DNA of 64,000 nt from Salinicola tamaricis (GCF_003006155.1 NZ_CP023559.1:1736001-1800000); one strand, 5' to 3'. Shown: positions 39,451-49,299, numbered from the stretch's first letter. Notes: generated by a model not told the origin, from the sequence alone. A program made the numbers and translations.

Positions 39451-42400
39451 TCAGGCACCGACGGTCGAGCCTTTATCCATGAGGGTTTGCAGATTGTCGC
39501 CATCACCGGCGTAGTCCTCGTGGGTGAAATCGTCCCAGCCCGCTTCGGGCAGATGGCCCTCGCGCAGGAAGAACTCGTATTCGTCGCGGCGGTAGTCGAA
39601 GAGGCTTTCGCCCTCCGGCGCATCGCGCTGGCCATAGCTTTTCACGTAGGCTTCCAGAAAGGCGTAGCGTTTGGCGCCGTCCTCGGTCAGCACACCATCC
39701 TGATCGAGTGCGTCGATGAGATCTTTCAGATCCGCCTCATGGCCTTCGAGAGCGCTGGTGCGCTTGATGTCCTGGACGATCGAGAAGGGCAGGGTGGCGA
39801 GCGTCAACGCGGCGGAAACCCAGAACAGCGGCCCGGAGGGGCGCGTGCCACGGCGATGCCCTTGAGGGCGGCCAGCGATGAGGCGCCGCCGGCGAGGCCG
39901 AAGGCGCCGGCGGCGACGGTCACCGCCCCCTGGCCGATGGTGGCGCCGTCGCCGCTGTCGGCGCCGCGCTTGATCATCAGCCCGCCGAGAGCGATATCCA
40001 GGGCCCCGGTGGCCGAGTTGGCCGCGCCGTCGAGCACGCGCAGGAAAGAGCTGATGGTGCGTGTCGTCGTCGTGGCGTCGGGTAGCGCCGGGTTCTTGGC
40101 GTATCCGTTCTGGGCGCCCTCGACTGATTTTCTTGGCGTCTTCATAGGAAATATCCAGCTTCTTGGCCAGTGCCTTCTGATCACCTACCGGGACATCATC
40201 GATGATCTGCTGGATGTTCTCGCTGAAGCGCTCCCAAGTGTGGGCATCGGGCGCGGGTGCTTTGCCCTTGACCTTGTCGTCGGCCCAGATCTGCGGCAGC
40301 GTCTTGTCCAGCCCCAGCATGGCGTTGACGTGGGTGCCCTTGACCTTGTCCGTGATGTGGCTGCCGAGGTTGGTGAAGTGCTGGCTGGCGCCGAGGAAAC
40401 TGATGAACTCCTTGGCCACGGCCATCCGCGCCTCGTCGCTGTCGGCCAGCTTGCTGCCGCCGCCGGCGAGCTGGTAGATGCCCGAGGCGAGCGAGATCAA
40501 TCCGCCGGTCGAGCCCAGCGCGCCGTTGCTGTTGAGCGTGCTGATCAGCGACAGCATGCCGCCGTTGGTCTTCTCGTTGAGCGCCTTGTAGACGCCGTTC
40601 TTCATCAGGCCGTCGATATCCGACTGGGTGATGGCGCCGTTTTTCTGGAAACGGTCGCCGAGTTCCTGCAGCGCCTTGCCGAAGTTCTTCGCCGTCTGCT
40701 GATCGTTGAGATATTCGTTGACGAACTTGTCGATCGACTCCGCCGTGCGCCTCGGGATATCGACGCCACCACGCTTGAGCGCGGTCAGCACCATCTTGAC
40801 CACGTCTTGGGTCGCCGTCGCGGTATTGGCGTCGTTGATGTTGTCGGGATTGGCGATCAGGTCGTCGAGATCGGTGATTATCGAGTCGAGCTGCAGGCTC
40901 TGGGCGAATTCGGCCGCCTTGTCGCTCTCTTCCGTCGCCGGGAACAGCGCCGAGAGCGCATTGTAGGTTCGCGAGATATCCTGTTCGGCGAGTTCACCCT
41001 GGCCGCTTTCACGCAGGTCGTTGATGTAATCGATGTACGCCTCGCTGAAGGCGGTCTCCTCCAGTTGCGACGCGATCGCGTCCTTGTCGGCGACCTTGTC
41101 GATCGCGCCGCTCTGGGCTTTTGCGTAATCTTTTTGCACCGCCTCGGAGGCGAACAGCTCGCCGAGGCGCGCGTCGAGCTTTTTACCATCGATGACCGAG
41201 GTCAGGTCGTCGCCGGTGACGTGATCGAGGCTCAGGCCTTCCGAGATATCGAGACCGACCAGATCCAGGCCGTTGTCGAGCGCCCCCTGGGCGCGCAGGG
41301 CACGGTAGAACTGGGCGCGCTCGTCGTCAGCGGCGATGCTGCCATCCTCGATCCCCGTCTTCCACGTTTCGATCAGGTTCTGCCAGGTCAGCTCGCTGAC
41401 GGTCAGCTTGCGTGAACTGTCGTCCGGGTCGCTCTCGCTGGTCTCCATCGACTGGATGTCGATATCACTGAACGCCGGTAGGCCGTGATCGCGCCGCGCC
41501 GTGTCCAGCTCCGCGTTGTCGGACAGGCGCTGGGTGTTGGTCTCGCCGCCGTGCCGCGACCAGTAACCGTCGAAGACATTCTGCACCGCGTTGCCATCGT
41601 CTCCGGCCGCGTGCTTGATCCGCTCGCGCAGGTCGTCGTTGACCTGGGCGGTGGCTTCCTCGCGGGAGGCGCCGTCGCTCAGCTTGCTGTCGATCAGGTT
41701 CTGGTAGAGCTGTGACAGCGTCTCCGAGCTTTCGATATGCAGAATCTGGCGAGAGTCGGTCAGGGTACTGCCGGCCAGGCCGGAAGCCAGTGCGTTGAGG
41801 TTATCCTCGTAGTCCGGGTTGTCGGTCACGGTGTGGTCGGCGAGGAAGTCGTCGTAGGCGGCGTAGCCGGCATCGATGGCGTCGTCCTTGCCGCCGTGGC
41901 GCTCCCAGTAGCCGTTGAGCACATCGAGGCCGTCAGCGCTGTTCTTGTCGGCATCGGTCAAGGCGTTGCCGGTGCGCGCGAAGAGGTCTTCCTTGGCGTC
42001 GTCGATGGCCGCCTGGAGATCCGGGGCATCGCCGCGCTCGCGCTGCTGGTCGAGTTGATACGCCACCAACTGGCGGAACTGGCTGGCGGCGTCTCCGGTC
42101 AGCGGTCTTACCGTGCGGTCGTCGATATCGATGCCGTCGGCCATGTCGGAGGCGAGCGAGTTCAGCGTGTCGTCATAGGCGATGTCGGCCTCGTCGCGAT
42201 TGGCGAGATAGCTCTCCTGGGCCAGCTTCTCGGTGTCGGCTTCGCCACCGTGACGCTGGAAATAGCCGTCGAAGACATTGGTGACGTCGCCACCGCCGAC
42301 GCTGTCGATGCGCTCGCGCAGATCCTCGTTGACGTGATCCATCGCTTCCCGGGTATCGTCGCCCTGATCGATCCGTTTCTGGATCAGATTCTTGTAGAGT

Positions 42401-43014
42401 TGGGAGAGCGTGTCCGAGGCGTCGAGATGCAGGATCTTGCGCTGGTCGGTCAGCGTGCCGCCGGCCATCCCCAGGGCCAGCGCATTGAGGTTGTCCTCGT
42501 AATCGGGGTTGTCGGTGTGCGTGGTATCGGCCAGAAAGCCGCCGTAGGCGGCATAACCCGCGTCGATCGCGGCCTCTTCGCCGCCGTGGCGCTGCCAGTA
42601 GCCTGCGAAGACGTCCAGGCCCTTGTCGGCGCTGCGGTCGGCGTTATCGAGGGCATGCCCGATGCGGTCGAACAGCGCTTTCCTGGCGTTGTCGATCGCC
42701 TGGGACAGGTCGGGGCGCTTGCCGTCGGCGCGCTGGGCGTTGAGCTCGGCGGTGACCAGCTTTTCGAACTTGTCCGCGGCGTCTCCCGTCAGGCTGGAAA
42801 CCCGGCGCTTGTCGATGTCGATGCCGTCCGCCATGTCCACTGCCAGCGAATTCAGCGTCTCCTCGTAGGCTTGGCTGCCGGGTTCGAGGGTGTCTTTCTC
42901 CGCGCTCCCCTCCTTGGCCACTTTCTGCGCCAGTTCGAGCAGACGGGAGAAGGCGCGCGGGGCGGCGGGCGAATTCGAGGTGCTGACCGGGGTGACATCG
43001 GGATCGACGCGCAT
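39451..43014 (-). CDS. Giant repeat protein between sctT and sctU, putative secreted translocator/effector
   Basis: About 1187 residues after bridging breaks near 40135 and 39838. AAGGAG precedes ATG 43012-43014. Residues 50-500 are a tandem duplication: two 230-residue repeats (starting at 50 and 280), each made of two related halves. Each quarter ends in a G-Y-[WF]-x-R-H-G-G signature (138, 250, 368, 483) and begins with a TLNSLA.DMADGI or NLNALA..[ML]AG block. A Gly/Ala-rich hydrophobic region (about 1010-1080) and an acidic tail follow. No signal peptide. Position and architecture recall the rhizobial/Xanthomonas NolX/HrpF translocators, but I see no diagnostic homology. Unrecognised family. 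Confidence 0.75.
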   Translation of the reverse strand: MRVDPDVTPVSTSNSPAAPRAFSRLLELAQKVAKEGSAEKDTLEPGSQAYEETLNSLAVDMADGIDIDKRRVSSLTGDAADKFEKLVTAELNAQRADGKRPDLSQAIDNARKALFDRIGHALDNADRSADKGLDVFAGYWQRHGGEEAAIDAGYAAYGGFLADTTHTDNPDYEDNLNALALGMAGGTLTDQRKILHLDASDTLSQLYKNLIQKRIDQGDDTREAMDHVNEDLRERIDSVGGGDVTNVFDGYFQRHGGEADTEKLAQESYLANRDEADIAYDDTLNSLASDMADGIDIDDRTVRPLTGDAASQFRQLVAYQLDQQRERGDAPDLQAAIDDAKEDLFARTGNALTDADKNSADGLDVLNGYWERHGGKDDAIDAGYAAYDDFLADHTVTDNPDYEDNLNALASGLAGSTLTDSRQILHIESSETLSQLYQNLIDSKLSDGASREEATAQVNDDLRERIKHAAGDDGNAVQNVFDGYWSRHGGETNTQRLSDNAELDTARRDHGLPAFSDIDIQSMETSESDPDDSSRKLTVSELTWQNLIETWKTGIEDGSIAADDERAQFYRALRAQGALDNGLDLVGLDISEGLSLDHVTGDDLTSVIDGKKLDARLGELFASEAVQKDYAKAQSGAIDKVADKDAIASQLEETAFSEAYIDYINDLRESGQGELAEQDISRTYNALSALFPATEESDKAAEFAQSLQLDSIITDLDDLIANPDNINDANTATATQDVVKMVLTALKRGGVDIPRRTAESIDKFVNEYLNDQQTAKNFGKALQELGDRFQKNGAITQSDIDGLMKNGVYKALNEKTNGGMLSLISTLNSNGALGSTGGLISLASGIYQLAGGGSKLADSDEARMAVAKEFISFLGASQHFTNLGSHITDKVKGTHVNAMLGLDKTLPQIWADDKVKGKAPAPDAHTWERFSENIQQIIDDVPVGDQKALAKKLDISYEDAKKISRGRPERIRQEPGATRRHDDDTHHQLFPARARRRGQLGHRGPGYRSRRADDQARRRQRRRRHHRPGGGDRRRRRLRPRRRRLIAGRPQGHRRGTRPSGPLFWVSAALTLATLPFSIVQDIKRTSALEGHEADLKDLIDALDQDGVLTEDGAKRYAFLEAYVKSYGQRDAPEGESLFDYRRDEYEFFLREGHLPEAGWDDFTHEDYAGDGDNLQTLMDKGSTVGA

Positions 43015-43091
43015 GGTGCTCTCCTTGGCCGGGGGCTCGGGGCGGGGCGGAGAACTCAGTCTGGGGCGCCCGGATGACGCCGGGATGGCAG

Positions 43092-43106
43092 CACGGCAAC
43101 GCCGTG
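43092..43106 (-). other. Short perfect hairpin between sctT and the giant gene
   Basis: CACGGC-AAC-GCCGTG, a six-base stem with a three-base loop, in the 131-base gap after the sctT stop. The gap breaks the otherwise tightly packed operon, so a stability or attenuation signal is plausible. Confidence 0.4.
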
Positions 43107-43145
43107 TAACGCCCTGTTGGCCTAGGGTATCGGCGCGGCGGCGGT

Positions 43146-43962
43146 TCACTGCATCGCTCCGAGGATGGCCGAAAGCCGGGCCAGGTTGAGCTTGAGCACG
43201 TCGAGCTGATCCACCATCAGCGGAATCAGGAAGACCACGTAGAGCAGCATCAGGAAACTGAACAGCAGGTTCTTGATCGGCAGCGATAGATCGAAGGCGT
43301 GCAGATTGGGTGCCATGCGGGCGACGTAGGCGAGCATCAGGTCGGCCACCAGCAGGGCGATCACCAGCGGGGAGATCATCAGCACGCCGATTCGCATCAC
43401 CTGATCGAGCAGGCCGAGCAGCGCCATCGCCGAGGCGCGCGTCATCAACGGGGTGAAGTCGATCGCCGGCCATAGCGCATAGCTGCGATAGAAGCCGTCG
43501 AGCAGCAGCATGAAACCGCCAGTGAGAAAGAACAGCGCCAGCAGGATGATCGACAGCAGCGTCGAGGTGACGCCGGTTTCGCTGGCGCCCATCGGATCGA
43601 GAATCTGCGCCATGGTCGAGCCGCGCTGCAGGTCGATCAGCTCGCCGGCCACCTCCGCCCCAGAATGGCACGCCGAAGACCAGGCCGATCGCTACGCCGA
43701 TCACCAGCTCCTTGATCACCAGCCCCATCAGCGCGACGCTCGCGATGTCGCGCAGGGCGGTGAAGTCGGCGAACAGCGCGGCCATCAGCGGCAGCGAAAT
43801 CGTCACCGCCACCGCCGAACGGATCATGCCGGTGAGCCCGAGCCGATTGAATGCCGGGGTCATCATCACCAGGCCCAGCGCCCGCGCGGTGCCGATCGCC
43901 AGCGCCGCGATCAGCGGGTAGGCGAAGTCGTTGAGGAAGTGGGCAAACGCTTCGTAGTTCAT
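43146..43962 (-). CDS. sctT: Type III secretion export gate protein SctT (frameshift)
   Basis: About 272 residues. The start MNYEAFAHFLND lies at 43962 and the first 95 residues contain PAFNRLGLTGMIRSAVA, as in YscT/HrcT. Near 43655 the frame changes inside the family motif P-F-W-x-x-E-x-x-G-x-x-I-D-x-Q-R-G; homologues suggest a two-base loss at a GGGGCGG run. The rest (LIDLQRGSTM onward) has four more hydrophobic segments. SctT is part of the SctRST export gate in the inner membrane. Confidence 0.9.
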
Positions 43963-44033
43963 CGCTCTCCCGGATCTCGCGCCCGCCGTGTGACGTCGCG
44001 ATCCGCTCCTACAGCCGGATGGGCCGCGTTGCC

Positions 44034-44303
44034 TCAGCGCGACCAGACGGCAAAATTGTCCAGCACCTGATCCGCCACGTTGACGATCTGCCCGGCCAGC
44101 AGCGGCCCGGTCAGGATCAGCACCAGCAGCACCGCGACCAGCTTCACCGCCTGCGGCAGCGTCTGATCCTGAATCTGGGTCAGCGCCTGCAGCAGGCCGA
44201 CGCCGAAGCCGATCACGATGGCCACCACCAGCGCCGGGGCCGAGACCAGCAGCACCGTCCACAGCGCGCTCTTCAGCAGTGACAGGAAGATAGCGTCGTC
44301 CAT
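44034..44303 (-). CDS. sctS: Type III secretion export gate protein SctS
   Basis: An 89-residue protein with two membrane helices, the standard size for SctS/FliQ. Seen: SLLKSALWTVLLVSAPAL and the conserved LLQALTQIQDQTLPQAVKL. The start at 44303 has GGAGG seven bases upstream; an earlier in-frame ATG at 44318 overlaps sctR. It joins SctR and SctT in the export gate. Order R-S-T-U follows the usual cluster, here interrupted by the giant gene. Confidence 0.94.
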   Translation of the reverse strand: MDDAIFLSLLKSALWTVLLVSAPALVVAIVIGFGVGLLQALTQIQDQTLPQAVKLVAVLLVLILTGPLLAGQIVNVADQVLDNFAVWSR

Positions 44304-44304
44304 G

Positions 44305-44964
44305 TCAGCCTCCGCCATAGCTGAGAATGAGCCCGTGCATCAGCCGCGACCAGCCATCCACGGCGACGAACAGGAAGATCTTCAACGGAATCGAGATCAG
44401 GGTCGGCGAGACCATCATCATGCCCATCGCCATCAGCACGTTGGAGACGATCAGGTCGATGATCAGAAACGGGATGTAGAGCAGAAAGCCGATCTCGAAG
44501 GCGCGGGTCAGCTCGGAACTGACGAACGCGGGGATCAGCACGATCAGGTCGTCGTCGCGCAGCTCGCGGCGCGCCTCCTCCGACCACAGGCTGCGTGTGG
44601 CGTCGATGAAGAACGCCCGCTCGTGCTCGTTGGCGTAGCGCGAGAGGTAGTCCTTGAGCGGTTCGCGTAGCGCCTCCCCGGCCTCCTTGATCTCGGTGAT
44701 GCTGCCCAGCCCGGCCTGATGCGCTTCGAAGCGGTGGGCCATCTCGCCGATCAGTGGCGTGGTGATATACACCGTCAGAATCAGCGCGATGCCGTAGAGC
44801 ACCAGATTGGGCGGGGTCTGCTGTACGCCCAGGGCGTTGCGGATCAGAAACAGCACCACCGAAATCTTGAGGAAGCCGGTCATCGTCACCACCGCCAGCG
44901 GCACCAGGCCGATGGTGGCGACGACGATGATGATCGCGATTAGATTGGGCTGGAACTCGGTCAT
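44305..44964 (-). CDS. sctR: Type III secretion export gate protein SctR
   Basis: 219 residues with four hydrophobic segments. Family marks: FLKISVVLFLIRNALGVQQTPPN near the N-terminus and IPFLIIDLIVSNVLMAMGMMM near the C-terminus, both strongly conserved in SctR/FliP. No cleavable signal peptide, as expected for the secretion branch. ATG 44964 overlaps the sctQ stop by ATGA. Confidence 0.96.
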   Translation of the reverse strand: MTEFQPNLIAIIIVVATIGLVPLAVVTMTGFLKISVVLFLIRNALGVQQTPPNLVLYGIALILTVYITTPLIGEMAHRFEAHQAGLGSITEIKEAGEALREPLKDYLSRYANEHERAFFIDATRSLWSEEARRELRDDDLIVLIPAFVSSELTRAFEIGFLLYIPFLIIDLIVSNVLMAMGMMMVSPTLISIPLKIFLFVAVDGWSRLMHGLILSYGGG

Positions 44965-46214
44965 GCGTCGGGCGCCCGGGTGCCGAACGCCTGAGTATCG
45001 GGCGACTGGGTATCGGGCGACTGGGTATCGGTCGACCGTGTATCGAGCGCCAGACGCTCGATCTGCACGCCGAGGTCTTCGCCGATCATCACCAGGCGAC
45101 CCTGGCCCATACGCTGGCCGTTGACCATCAGATCGACCGCCCGCTCGGGTCGGCGTGCCAGCGGCAGTACGCTGCCCTGGCCCAGCTCGCGCAGCTCGCC
45201 CAGGGTCAGGGTCAGGCGTCCCACTTCGCAGGTGAGCGTGACCGCCAGGCTGTCGAAGTTATCCACACCCGTTTGCGGGGCGTTGTCGTCGCGGGGGCTA
45301 TCCACAGGCGGTTGGGTCATTACGGCAATGTCCTGGTCTCGTTGGCGGGGAGCGGGGTGGGCGGCCGGATAGCCACCCGCGGGGATGCGTGGCGGCGTCA
45401 GCAGACGCACGCCCTCGGCGGTCAGGGTGGCGGCGGCGCAACGGTCTACGACCGTGAATTCGAGCGTGTCCGGTTCGGCGTAGGGGGGCTCGAGCAGGAC
45501 CACGTCGCCGGGTCCTAGCGAGCGCCACTCGGCGAGGGTCAGCCACTGCCGGCCGGCATTGACGTTGGCCGCCATGGGGACCGCCCGCGCCGGTGCGGGG
45601 CAGGGCGGAAAGCGCGCCTCGAACAGCGGGCGCAGGCGCTCGGCCAGGGACGCGCTCAGCGTCAGCGCCAGCGGATAGGTGGTGGCGTCGAGGGTGTACG
45701 CCAGCGCCAGCGTCACGCCATGGGTCGTGCTTGTGCCCCCTGCGTGGTTGGCGCCGCGCGGCGCGTCACCGGCCTCGCCCTGGGGAGCATCCATGGCCGA
45801 GGCGGGGGGCGCCAGCGGGGCGAGGCGGATGTCACAGTCGAGTGCCGCTTCCAGCGGCGCCAGCCAGGGCTGCCACAGCGCTTCCAGCCATAGCGCGGCC
45901 AATTCGGCATCGACGCTCGCCAGCGACCGGCGGCGGCCGGGATGGGCGCCGAGCGCTTCCAGCGCGCGCCAGCTCGTCGTCACGACCAGCGTCTCGTCGC
46001 CGATATGCAGCGGGCAGGCGATCTCGCGGGGGATGTCGGCTTGATCGCCGAGCAGGCCTAGCCGCGCCGGCTCGGCGCTCGACCCCGGGCGGGCGGGCAG
46101 CGTCAGCGCCTGGCGTGGGCGGTGCAGGGCGTTGTGCAGCGTCAGCGTGTGCGGGGCGACGTGGGGCAGCCGGGAGGCGAGCGCGTCAGGGTCGATACGC
46201 GGCGGAGAGTTCAT
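44961..46214 (-). CDS. sctQ: Type III secretion cytoplasmic ring protein SctQ
   Basis: 417 residues. The last 100 contain the SPOA domain (VTLTCEVGRLTLTLGELRELGQG and RAVDLMVNGQRMGQGRLV), which builds the sorting platform under the export gate. The N-terminal region is diverse, as usual. Both SPOA-like parts are in one chain, so it is the undivided form. Its last 25 residues are a Ser-Pro-Asp-Thr-Gln repeat unlike other SctQ proteins. It overlaps sctO by ATGA at its start and sctR at its end. Confidence 0.88.
   Translation of the reverse strand: MNSPPRIDPDALASRLPHVAPHTLTLHNALHRPRQALTLPARPGSSAEPARLGLLGDQADIPREIACPLHIGDETLVVTTSWRALEALGAHPGRRRSLASVDAELAALWLEALWQPWLAPLEAALDCDIRLAPLAPPASAMDAPQGEAGDAPRGANHAGGTSTTHGVTLALAYTLDATTYPLALTLSASLAERLRPLFEARFPPCPAPARAVPMAANVNAGRQWLTLAEWRSLGPGDVVLLEPPYAEPDTLEFTVVDRCAAATLTAEGVRLLTPPRIPAGGYPAAHPAPRQRDQDIAVMTQPPVDSPRDDNAPQTGVDNFDSLAVTLTCEVGRLTLTLGELRELGQGSVLPLARRPERAVDLMVNGQRMGQGRLVMIGEDLGVQIERLALDTRSTDTQSPDTQSPDTQAFGTRAPDA
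44991..45050 (-). repeat. Four tandem 15-bp units at the 3' end of sctQ
   Basis: Units start at 44991, 45006, 45021 and 45036; the second and third are nearly identical. In sctQ they encode a five-residue S-P-D-T-Q type repeat, so copy changes keep the frame. Confidence 0.85.
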
Positions 46215-46693
46215 GGGCGTGGCTCCCGGTTGCCGTGGCCCTCTTCGTGCTCCAGCTCGGCCAGAGACTCGGCCGCGCGCGCGTCACGCCGCTGCTGGTC
46301 CGCCTGCAACTGTGCCAGCGCCTGCTGACGCTGGCGGCAGCGGGCCCACTCGCCACGCCGCGTCTGCTCCCGCTGCTGGGCCAGGCGGGCGGCCTGCTGG
46401 CAGAGCTGCTGGCGCTGGGCCAGGGCCGCCTGCAGCGCGGCCTGTTCGGCCCGGCTCTGCTGCCAGGCCAGGGTCTCGGCGGCGCTCAGCGGGCGCCCCG
46501 CGGCAGCATCGAAGTGCGTCTGCTCCTGCTGCTGCGCCGTGTGTGCCAGGCGCTGGCGTGCGCTGTCGAAGCGCTGGGTCTCGCGCGCCAGGTCACGGCA
46601 GCGTGCCCGCTCGGTGGCCAGTTCGCGTTCGGCCAGGCGGGTGCGCTGGCGGCGCAGTGCAAGAAGACGGTCGAGGGTGTGTCGGGTCGTCAT
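46211..46693 (-). CDS. sctO: Type III secretion stalk protein SctO
   Basis: 160 residues, almost entirely helical, rich in Arg, Gln, Ala and Glu: a long coiled coil, as in YscO/HrpO/FliJ. Identification rests on shape and on its place between sctN and sctQ, since SctO sequences are poorly conserved (the rhizobial counterpart is y4yJ). It should sit in the ATPase ring pore and link it to SctV. It overlaps both neighbours by ATGA. Confidence 0.8.
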   Translation of the reverse strand: MTTRHTLDRLLALRRQRTRLAERELATERARCRDLARETQRFDSARQRLAHTAQQQEQTHFDAAAGRPLSAAETLAWQQSRAEQAALQAALAQRQQLCQQAARLAQQREQTRRGEWARCRQRQQALAQLQADQQRRDARAAESLAELEHEEGHGNREPRP

Positions 46694-48020
46694 CGGGCCA
46701 GGGCTCCCAGGCGGTCGAGGGTGTCGTCGAAGGTGGCCGTCTCTCCCTGCGGCTGACGCAGGAACGCCTCGATCTCGGCATGCTTGCGGATCGCCTCGTC
46801 GGTGGCGGCGTCGCTGCCCTCGCGGTACTCGCCGACCTGCAGCAGCAGCTCGACTTCCTGATAGCGGGCCAGCAGGTCGCGCACCTTGGCGGCGTCGCGG
46901 CGGTGGGCGTCGCTGGCGACGCTGTCCATCAGCCGGCTACGGCTGGCGAGCACGTCGATCGCCGGGAAATGGTCGCGGCGGGCGAGTTCGGCACTGAGCA
47001 CGATATGGCCATCGAGAATGGCGCGGGCTTCCTCGGCCACCGGGTCCAGGCTGGCGTCGCCCTCGGTGAGCACCGTGTACAGCGCGGTGATGCTGCCCTG
47101 GCCCGAGAGACCCGGCCCGGCGCGTTCGAGCAGCCGCGGCAGGGCCGCGAACAGCGAGGGCGGATAGCCGCGGCGGGTGGGCGGCTCGCCGGCGGCCAGG
47201 CCGATCTCGCGCTGGGCGCGGGCGAAGCGGGTGAGGCTATCGACCAGCAGCAGCACGTCGCGGCCCTGATCGCGGAAGTACTCGGCCACGCTGGTGGCCA
47301 CCAGGGCGGCGCGAGTGCGCTCGATGGCCGGGCGGTCCGAGGTGGCGACGACGCATACCGTGCGCGCCCGCGCCGCGGCATCGAGCTGGCCCTCGAGCAG
47401 TTCGCGCACTTCGCGCCCGCGCTCGCCGACCAGGCCGAGCACGACCACCTCGGCGCGGCTACCGCGCACGATGGCGGAGAGCAGCGAGGACTTGCCCACA
47501 CCGGGTTCGCCGAACAGCCCCACGCGCTGCCGCGGGCGACGGTGGCCAGCGCATCGATGGCGCGCACCCCCAGCGCCAGCGGCCGCTCGATCAACTGGCG
47601 CGTCAGGGGCGGCGGCGGGGCGGCGTGAACCGGGTAGTCGTGCAGTCCACGGGGCGGCGGGGCCGCGTCCAGCCACTCGCCAAGCGGGCTGATGACGCGA
47701 CCCAGCAGCGCCTCGCCGACCGCCACGCCCTGGGCGCGCCCGGTGGCGATCACTTCGCTGCGGGTCGAGAGGCCATGGAGTTCGCCGATCGGCGAGAGCA
47801 CCGCATCTTCCTCTTCGAAGCCGATCACCTCGGCGGCCACCCGGCGGCCGCTGACCGGGTCGCGCAGATAGCACAGCTCGCCGATGCCGACGCCTTCGAT
47901 GCTGGCGTGGATGAGCAGGCCCCGGATGCGCTTGACGCGACCGTTGGCGCGGCGCGGTTCTGCCTCGGCCAGGCGTGCCTGGAGACGCGGCATGAGGCCG
48001 TCGAGCGGAGACGTGGTCAT
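46690..48020 (-). CDS. sctN: Type III secretion ATPase SctN (one frameshift)
   Basis: 443 residues after restoring one base near 47530, within a GCCCGCGGCAGCG run. The Walker A loop GLFGEPGVGKSSLL follows the break, with Walker B in DVLLLVDSLTRFARAQREIGL and the family stretch GEPPTRRGYPPSLFAALPRLLER. SctN powers unfolding of export substrates and chaperone release. The beta-barrel N-terminal domain (GLLIHASIEGVGIGEL) is intact. It overlaps sctL and sctO by ATGA. The conserved catalytic regions argue that the break is a sequencing error. Confidence 0.95.
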
Positions 48021-48607
48021 GCGTTCTCCCGGGTCGGCGTATGCAGCGCCCTGGCCAGGGCATCGAGCTGGGCTTCCAGGCCGATATCCATCACCGCGAC
48101 GGGGCTGACCAGCAGGCACTGGGTCGGGTCGAGCTGCGGGTCGGCCTCGACCTGGTAGTCGACCCCTGCCGGCGGCCGCGCGGCCAGGCGCTCGCTCACC
48201 TCGCGTTCGAGCGACGGCGCGACCCGGATGCGCAGACGCTGGGATTGATGCCACTCGCCGAGGGCACGGCGCACGCTGCTGGCGATGCGTTCGGCGTCGT
48301 CGTACTCGTTCAGGATGCGTTGCACCAGATCGAGGCAGAGCTGGGCCAGCGCCGGCTCCATATCGGCCAGGTAGCGCGCGACGTCGGCCTGGGTGGAGGC
48401 GAGCAGTGCCGCCGCCTGGCGCTCGCCGTCGTCGCGGCCGGCGGCGAACCCCTCGGCATAGCCCGCCTCGCGCGCCGCCGCGGTGGCCGAGGCCTGTGCG
48501 TCGGCCTGCTCGCGGGCGCGTTCGAGAAAGGCGAAACCGTCGCGCCACGCCTGCGCTTCGGCAGCGCGCAGAATCACCTTGCCGGGACGGCGGGGAAGCG
48601 TATTCAT
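48017..48607 (-). CDS. sctL: Type III secretion ATPase stator SctL
   Basis: 196 residues: an Ala/Glu-rich helical N-terminal part (about 30-95), then a conserved C-terminal domain with LCLDLVQRILNEYDDAERIASSVRRAL, typical of SctL/FliH. It anchors and restrains SctN. The order sctK-L-N and both ATGA overlaps support this. The rhizobial counterpart is NolV. Confidence 0.88.
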   Translation of the reverse strand: MNTLPRRPGKVILRAAEAQAWRDGFAFLERAREQADAQASATAAAREAGYAEGFAAGRDDGERQAAALLASTQADVARYLADMEPALAQLCLDLVQRILNEYDDAERIASSVRRALGEWHQSQRLRIRVAPSLEREVSERLAARPPAGVDYQVEADPQLDPTQCLLVSPVAVMDIGLEAQLDALARALHTPTRENA

Positions 48608-49299
48608 GGTCTCTCCTCGTCGGCTGTGGCGTCGGTGTCCGCGACCAGGGCCGCGGCGGCGCGTCGCGCGGTGGCGCTGGCGGCGTCGCGCTGCGCCGCG
48701 GGGGGAAGGGCGTCGGCGCCGTCGGTGGTGTTAGTGAAGGCGGCCGCGGGTGTGGTATCCCAGGCCAGCGCGAGCCAGGCTTGCCAGCCGCGCGGCTGGG
48801 CGTGGTACCAGGCGCCTATGCAGCGCCAGCCGTCACGCTCGACCGCCGCCGCCAGCGTCTCGAGATCGCCCGCAGACGGTGCACTCTGCGGCTCGGGGCG
48901 GGGCTGGTTGCGCTGCTGCAGTGCCAACCGATGCAGGGCGTCGCCGAAGCGTGCCCGGAGCGCGCTGACCCGCGGGGCCTCGATGGCGCTGGCGAAAGCG
49001 TCGGCATGCACGATGACACCGGCCGCTCGCGCACAGGTCGCGAGCGCTGTCGCGTCGAGCCGGGAGAGGCGGCGGTCCGCCGGCGCCAGTGGTGGCAGCT
49101 CGGCCGCGGCGGGCAGCCGGTGACGCGCCCTCAGGCGCGCGATCAGGCGTTGGCGGAAGCGCGCTTGTGCCAGCCATGGGCGTAGTTGGTCGTCGTCGGC
49201 GATGGCATCCAGGCAGTCGAGCCAGTGGCGTTCGCCGAGGGTGACCGGCAGCGTCTCGTCGGGCGGCAGGGGCGGTGCCGGGGTGGGCGCTGGTGTCAT
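48604..49299 (-). CDS. sctK: Type III secretion sorting-platform protein SctK
   Basis: 231 residues, placed as SctK mainly by position between sctJ and sctL, matching NolU in rhizobia; sequence conservation in this family is low. The middle part WLAQARFRQRLIARLRARHRLP and LSRLDATALATCARAAGVIVHA resembles the SctK helical core. ATG 49299 overlaps the sctJ stop. It should link the SctQ-SctL pods to the inner-membrane ring. The Ala/Thr-rich tail is of no known function. Confidence 0.72.
   Translation of the reverse strand: MTPAPTPAPPLPPDETLPVTLGERHWLDCLDAIADDDQLRPWLAQARFRQRLIARLRARHRLPAAAELPPLAPADRRLSRLDATALATCARAAGVIVHADAFASAIEAPRVSALRARFGDALHRLALQQRNQPRPEPQSAPSAGDLETLAAAVERDGWRCIGAWYHAQPRGWQAWLALAWDTTPAAAFTNTTDGADALPPAAQRDAASATARRAAAALVADTDATADEERP

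Noticed and set aside
39487..43077. Two long plus-strand open frames (642 and 446 codons) opposite the giant gene
   Set aside because: They are antisense shadows created by the GC-rich codon pattern; composition is Val/Leu/Gly/Arg-biased with no domain, while the minus strand has clear repeats and a ribosome site.
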